A stretch of DNA of 64,000 nt from an uncultured Pedobacter sp. (GTDB lineage Bacteria > Bacteroidota > Bacteroidia > Sphingobacteriales > Sphingobacteriaceae), in NCBI RefSeq assembly GCF_946480185.1, contig NZ_CAMLIG010000020.1:18157-82156 (forward strand), written 5' to 3'. The position numbers were made by a program, and so were the translations under genes. Position 1 is the stretch's first letter. Every line of letters begins with the position of its first letter. The notes beneath the pieces were generated by a model. It was not told where the DNA came from and ran no database searches. It worked only from the letters and a program-made list of their open reading frames with translations. Below, in pieces: positions 60,654 to 64,000 of this stretch.

Positions 60654-60676
60654 GATCAAATAATAATCAGAATCAC

Positions 60677-60994
60677 ATGAAAGAAATCAGCGTAGAAGAA
60701 TTGAAACAATGGAAAGAAGAAGGTAAAGAATTTCAGTTAATTGATGTTCGTGAGCCTTTTGAATATGAAATGTCTAACATCGAAGGAGAAAATATTCCTT
60801 TGGCTGGCGTAGTCATTGAAGCACATAAAATTAAAAAGGACATTCCTGTAGTTATGCAGTGCAGAAGCGGTGCAAGAAGTGCAAATGCATGTATGCAATT
60901 AGAGCAAAATTTGGGCTATACCAATTTATACAATTTAAAAGGTGGCATATTAGCTTGGGCGGCCGAGTTTGATAACGATATGCAAGTTTACTAA
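60677..60994 (+). CDS. Rhodanese-like domain protein
   Basis: A 105-residue single-domain rhodanese. The usual blocks are EFQLIDVREPFEYEMSNIEG, IPLAGVV and the active loop VMQCRSGARSANAC, with the persulfide-forming Cys in CRSGAR. The length is typical. It moves sulfane sulfur in the cytoplasm. It is followed after one base by a small membrane protein gene. Confidence 0.9.
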   Translation: MKEISVEELKQWKEEGKEFQLIDVREPFEYEMSNIEGENIPLAGVVIEAHKIKKDIPVVMQCRSGARSANACMQLEQNLGYTNLYNLKGGILAWAAEFDNDMQVY

Positions 60995-60995
60995 C

Positions 60996-61223
60996 ATGGG
61001 TAAACACATCATTTTTAGCGTAATTCTAAATGTTTTAATTATTGGTTCTGCAGCTGTAGGTTATTACGGCTACAAAGCTGGTAATTATTATTTTATTCCA
61101 TTGCTTTGTGCCGCAGCGTTTGGGCTGAGTATTTATTATAAAATTAAGCATACCAAATTTGTGCAGCAAGAAATGAAAAAGAAGGCCGAAGCAAACGTGA
61201 ACAAAAAATCTAATAAGCGATAA
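60996..61223 (+). CDS. Small two-helix membrane protein, 75 aa
   Basis: The ATG at 60996, one base after the rhodanese stop, gives MGKHIIFSVILNVLIIGSAA followed by a second hydrophobic segment (YYFIPLLCAAAFGLSIYYK) and a Lys-rich tail. The frame extends upstream into the rhodanese gene, but the ATG at 60996 is the sensible start. Likely an integral inner-membrane protein of unknown role, co-transcribed with the rhodanese gene and perhaps the NUDIX gene. Confidence 0.7.
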   Translation: MGKHIIFSVILNVLIIGSAAVGYYGYKAGNYYFIPLLCAAAFGLSIYYKIKHTKFVQQEMKKKAEANVNKKSNKR

Positions 61224-61245
61224 CAGGAGCTAACCTCCGAAATAA

Positions 61246-61794
61246 ATGAGTGAGATTAACCCATGGCAAACCCTTAGTAGCCAAAAAATATACGATAATG
61301 CCTGGATTGGTTTAACCGAACATCAGGTAATTAACCCTTCCGGCGGAAAAGGAATTTACGGCGAAGTGCATTTTAAAAACTTCGCCATTGGGATTATCGC
61401 TATAGATACAGATGACCAAATTTTTATGGTTGGTCAATACCGCTTTCCGCTAAAAGAATACAGTTGGGAATTGCCAGAAGGTGGCGGACCGTTAAACGAA
61501 GTTCCTTTAGATTCTGCAAAGCGGGAACTGCTGGAGGAGACAGGTTTAGTGGCTAAAAACTGGAAAGAAATATTGCGAATGCACCTTTCAAACTCGGTAA
61601 GTGATGAGTTGGGGATTTTGTATTTAGCTGATGACTTTGAACAATTTTCCTCACAGCCAGAGGAAACAGAACAGTTGGAAGTTAAAAAAATACCGTTTGA
61701 GGAAGTTTACAGAATGGTGATTAGCGGGGAAATTACGGATTCTTTGACCGTTGCAGGGGTTTTAAGGGTTAAACTGTTACGAGAAGGGTTTTAA
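61246..61794 (+). CDS. NUDIX hydrolase, ADP-ribose pyrophosphatase-like
   Basis: A 182-residue enzyme with a full Nudix box, GGGPLNEVPLDSAKRELLEE followed by TGL, where the REXXEE residues bind metal. The preceding segment VGQYRFPLKEYSWELPEGG fits ADP-ribose or other nucleoside-diphosphate sugar substrates. It is cytoplasmic. It is 22 bases downstream of the small membrane protein and probably part of the same operon. Confidence 0.9.
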   Translation: MSEINPWQTLSSQKIYDNAWIGLTEHQVINPSGGKGIYGEVHFKNFAIGIIAIDTDDQIFMVGQYRFPLKEYSWELPEGGGPLNEVPLDSAKRELLEETGLVAKNWKEILRMHLSNSVSDELGILYLADDFEQFSSQPEETEQLEVKKIPFEEVYRMVISGEITDSLTVAGVLRVKLLREGF

Positions 61795-61798
61795 AAAT

Positions 61799-61806
61799 TA
61801 TATTTG
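61799..61806 (+). promoter_or_regulatory. -7 promoter motif four bases before plsC
   Basis: TATATTTG matches TAnnTTTG and is separated from the ATG at 61811 by CTGA. It would give an almost leaderless transcript. Chance is possible in AT-rich DNA. Confidence 0.35.
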
Positions 61807-61810
61807 CTGA

Positions 61811-62545
61811 ATGAGAAGATTCTTTGGTTTTATATTAAGTCCATTTCACCATTTTGCTTTCTTTTTGATCTTGATTATTTTTCAGCCCATTCAATGGCTG
61901 AGTTTAAAAATGGGCGGATACAAAGCGCATAAGCGTTCTGTTGACATTATGAATTTCTTTTTAACAAGTGTGTACTATGTTTTAGGTGGCACTATACGAT
62001 TTGAAAATCAGCAACATTTACCCACAGACCGGCCCATTATATTTACAGCAAATCATCAGAGTATGTATGATATTCCGCCGATGATTTGGTTTCTGCGGAA
62101 GCATCACGCTAAATTTATCTCAAAAATAGAGCTTACTAAAAACATCCCTTCTATATCTTTTAATCTTAAATACGGGGGTGGTGCTAATATTGACCGTAAG
62201 GATCGCAAACAGTCTTTAGGTGAAATTATGAAATTGGGCGAACGCATGAAAAATAATACTTGGTCTGCCGTTATTTTTCCTGAAGGAACCCGCTCTAAAG
62301 ACGGTATGATGAAAGAATTTCAGTTGGGTGGCATTGCGACTTTGTTAAAAAAGGCGCCCACTGCTTTAATTGTTCCGGTGGCGATTGAAAATTCGTGGAA
62401 AGTGGTGAAGAACGGCACACTTTGGTTACAAGCATTTGTCCCGATAAAGTTCACGGTGTTAACTCCAATTGAACCGTCGGGAAAAGATGTTGAAGAAGTA
62501 GTGAAACAAGCAGAAATGCAGGTGCGAGCCATAGTTGAAAAATAG
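61811..62545 (+). CDS. plsC: 1-acyl-sn-glycerol-3-phosphate acyltransferase
   Basis: A 244-residue acyltransferase with an N-terminal membrane segment (FHHFAFFLILIIFQPIQW). The NHX4D catalytic motif is NHQSMYDIP, and the binding motif is FPEGTRSKDG. These match PlsC, which makes phosphatidic acid in the inner membrane. It has both canonical motifs, unlike the acyltransferase in the carotenoid cluster. It follows the NUDIX gene after 16 bases. Confidence 0.88.
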   Translation: MRRFFGFILSPFHHFAFFLILIIFQPIQWLSLKMGGYKAHKRSVDIMNFFLTSVYYVLGGTIRFENQQHLPTDRPIIFTANHQSMYDIPPMIWFLRKHHAKFISKIELTKNIPSISFNLKYGGGANIDRKDRKQSLGEIMKLGERMKNNTWSAVIFPEGTRSKDGMMKEFQLGGIATLLKKAPTALIVPVAIENSWKVVKNGTLWLQAFVPIKFTVLTPIEPSGKDVEEVVKQAEMQVRAIVEK

Positions 62546-62777
62546 CTTTAATTCCTGCAATCCTAATTCCTAAAATCAAATTTGATTGATATTTCCCTGT
62601 AAGCATAATCTTTTACCAATTATTTGGGGTTGACTCTTACTGTCTTTTAATTTGTAATAGAATGAACTTTCCGGATGTAATCAGAAATTTATAAAGTATC
62701 TCTATTCATCGTTTTTATAAGATTAGCCAATCTATCGTGGACTAGAGTCGAAAGTACCAAAGAAATACTTCCACAAA

Positions 62778-62806
62778 AAAGCCTTGCGAGTTTATCGCAA
62801 GGCTTT
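62778..62806 (-). terminator. Terminator of secG
   Basis: AAAGCCTTGCGA (62778-62789) and TCGCAAGGCTTT (62795-62806) pair perfectly around GTTTA. On the minus strand the hairpin is followed by TTTTTTGTGG. Confidence 0.88.
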
Positions 62807-62824
62807 AAAATATTTTGTTGATGA

Positions 62825-63163
62825 CTACTTTTTGGTAGTATCCGTACTATTTTGCTGAGGCATTGCTGGTAACGAAGAAGGAACCGCGGTTTTGTCAATT
62901 TGCTCCTGAATTTTAGAGTCTGTTTTTGCTGCACTTCCTGCTTTAGGTCCGCTGATGTTTACTAAAATAGCAATAACCATAATTGCTACTGCAATTGCCC
63001 AAGTACCATTCTCCAAAAAATCGCCGGTACGTTTTACACCAATAATATTGTTTGAAGACGAGAAACCAGAAGTTAAACCGCCGCCTTTTGGGTTTTGGAT
63101 AAGAACAATACAAACTAAAAGGATACTTAACAAAATACCCAATATTATTAAAAACGTTATCAT
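62825..63163 (-). CDS. secG: Preprotein translocase subunit SecG
   Basis: A 112-residue membrane protein with two helices (about 2-22 and 54-73). The SecG signature LVCIVLIQNPKGGGLTSGFS and the phenylalanine-containing loop (SGFSSSNNIIGVKRTGDFLE) are clear. The C-terminal tail is long and polar (QEQIDKTAVPSSLPAMPQQN). It assists SecYE in protein export. It lies 10 bases after the TPR-like gene, a pairing seen in related genomes. Confidence 0.92.
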   Translation of the reverse strand: MITFLIILGILLSILLVCIVLIQNPKGGGLTSGFSSSNNIIGVKRTGDFLENGTWAIAVAIMVIAILVNISGPKAGSAAKTDSKIQEQIDKTAVPSSLPAMPQQNSTDTTKK

Positions 63164-63173
63164 AATCTATTTT

Positions 63174-64000
63174 CTAATTGACTTTTAATTCTAAATATTT
63201 TATTTGGCTGGCAAAGTAAGTGCTTTTTTCTGGATATTTCAAACTTAATTTTTTGTAAACATCTAAGGCTTTGTGATAAAGCATTTGCTCGACATAAATT
63301 TTGGCTAAAGTCTCTGAAACTACCTGATTAGCATCTTCTGAGCTTTTCCTTGCTTTGTTTTCAGTGTCAATTTTATTTGCGGCCGGTGGCTTAATCTGAG
63401 GTTCTTCTTTGATGAATTTTTCTATAATTTGGAATTCTTTTCGTCTAAAATCAAAAGGAACCGTTTGATTTTGGATATTTTGAGTTCCAATTTCTTCTGC
63501 ACCTCTTAAATGGAAAATATTTTCTGCAATCTGATGATTTAAGCTTTGTTCTGCCTGAGCAGGTTTTGTATTTACCTGAGCAGGTTTCTTTGCTTTAATA
63601 TAAGGTTGTGTATTACTAGCGTGTTCTCTGCGGGTTTTATTTAACCACCACAAAAAGGTATAAGGCAAGCGCTCATCATTATATTGCGAAACTTCTTCTT
63701 TGGTGTTTACTTCAATTTTTTCTGCTTTAGGCTGTTCTGGCGCAGAAGCTATAGGTTGTATATTGGGTTTTTCCGCTTTAGCAAAAGCAAAAAAGTCACT
63801 AGCTATTGGGCTTTCGAAAATAAGCTCGTCTTTTTCTTTAGTAGGTTTAGTTTCAATTTCCTGAACTGGCGTCTCGGTCTGTTCTTCTTCCTGAGCAACT
63901 GGTTCCTCAATGTCTTCTTCCGCTAAAGCTTCTTCAGCCGTTTCGATTTCCTGAACTGGCGCCTCGGTCTGTTCTTCTTCCTGAGCAATCGCTTCTTCAA
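63174..64000 (-). CDS. TPR-like protein with acidic repeat region, 5' end beyond the window
   Basis: The frame is open from the window edge to a stop at 63174, giving 274 visible residues with the N-terminus missing. The visible part opens with a Glu/Pro/Gln-rich region containing two copies of AQEEEQTE-PVQEIET. Next is LPYTFLWWLNKTRREHASNT, then a lysine-rich segment. The last 60 residues form a TPR-like hairpin (AKIYVEQMLYHKALDVYKKL). It may be a membrane-associated or scaffold protein. Its position directly before secG suggests a link to the envelope, but the function is unknown. Confidence 0.7.
   Translation of the reverse strand, partial: EEAIAQEEEQTEAPVQEIETAEEALAEEDIEEPVAQEEEQTETPVQEIETKPTKEKDELIFESPIASDFFAFAKAEKPNIQPIASAPEQPKAEKIEVNTKEEVSQYNDERLPYTFLWWLNKTRREHASNTQPYIKAKKPAQVNTKPAQAEQSLNHQIAENIFHLRGAEEIGTQNIQNQTVPFDFRRKEFQIIEKFIKEEPQIKPPAANKIDTENKARKSSEDANQVVSETLAKIYVEQMLYHKALDVYKKLSLKYPEKSTYFASQIKYLELKVN
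63851..64000. repeat. 90-bp imperfect tandem repeat inside the TPR-like gene
   Basis: The block TTTC(A/G)ATTTCCTGAACTGGC and the following CTCGGTCTGTTCTTC occur at 63851 and again at 63941, exactly 90 bases apart and therefore in frame. The second copy may continue past the window edge. It encodes the AQEEEQTE-PVQEIET repeat. Confidence 0.85.

Noticed and set aside
1..64000. CRISPR arrays, rRNA genes or complete insertion sequences
   Set aside because: No regularly spaced direct repeats, no rRNA-like stretches and no transposase were seen on either strand.

Overview
The window looks like chromosomal DNA from a Bacteroidota bacterium of the Sphingobacteriaceae, most like Pedobacter. The base composition is AT-rich. 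Several starts carry the Bacteroidota -7 promoter motif TAnnTTTG, and strong Shine-Dalgarno sites are scarce. The protein content fits too: DUF2911, DUF4834, YfhO-type membrane protein, RES/Xre pair, subclass B1 metallo-beta-lactamase and a CrtW/CruF/CrtD-type carotenoid cluster. No species can be named from the sequence alone.

Positions 1 to about 11,400 look like an integrated mobile island. It abuts the 3' end of a tRNA-like gene (minus strand, 11400-11511), and its tyrosine recombinase gene lies next to that end. From right to left it carries the recombinase, two unrecognised proteins (one coiled-coil, one with a Pro/Lys/Glu repeat), an SF2-helicase-like ATPase whose P-loop lacks the lysine, and a winged-helix protein. 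Cargo follows: small unknown genes, a lipoprotein with a 51-residue membrane protein behind it, a DUF262/DUF1524 (GmrSD-type) restriction enzyme and a partial membrane protein. The cargo genes are separated by strongly palindromic non-coding DNA. The left end of the island is outside the window.

Positions 11,500 to 23,000 hold mostly housekeeping genes: an Lrp regulator, low-molecular-weight tyrosine phosphatase, DinB-like protein, YjjG nucleotidase, uracil phosphoribosyltransferase, a deacetylase-like protein, uvrB, a HigBA toxin-antitoxin pair, a YjdF-like protein and a CDP-alcohol phosphatidyltransferase gene broken by a stop and a frameshift. A dispersed palindromic repeat of about 110 bp occurs twice at 15-16 kb and again at 47 kb.

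Positions 23,000 to 38,000 hold surface-glycan functions and assorted enzymes: a three-module GH18/deacetylase/glycosyltransferase of 1133 residues, a B1 metallo-beta-lactamase, a YfhO-like protein, two overlapping glycosyltransferases, phosphoglycerate mutase, an acyltransferase-like membrane protein, a beta-CASP nuclease, a beta-propeller protein and DUF2911. Positions 38,300 to 44,100 are a complete RND efflux operon (adaptor, pump, outer-membrane channel). A RES/Xre toxin-antitoxin pair follows.

Positions 45,100 to 51,900 are a minus-strand carotenoid and isoprenoid run: CrtD/CrtI-type desaturase, acyltransferase, glycosyltransferase, CruF-type protein, ispH, crtW and hemH. Together they suggest a monocyclic, ketolated, 1'-hydroxylated carotenoid that may be glycosylated and acylated. 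From 51,900 to the end come a histidine kinase, PBP4-type peptidase, YifB-type ATPase, MsrA, a CsgG-like and a beta-barrel protein, a CsbD-like protein, an S41 protease, rhodanese, NUDIX, PlsC, SecG and the end of a TPR-like protein with a 90-bp internal repeat that runs off the window.
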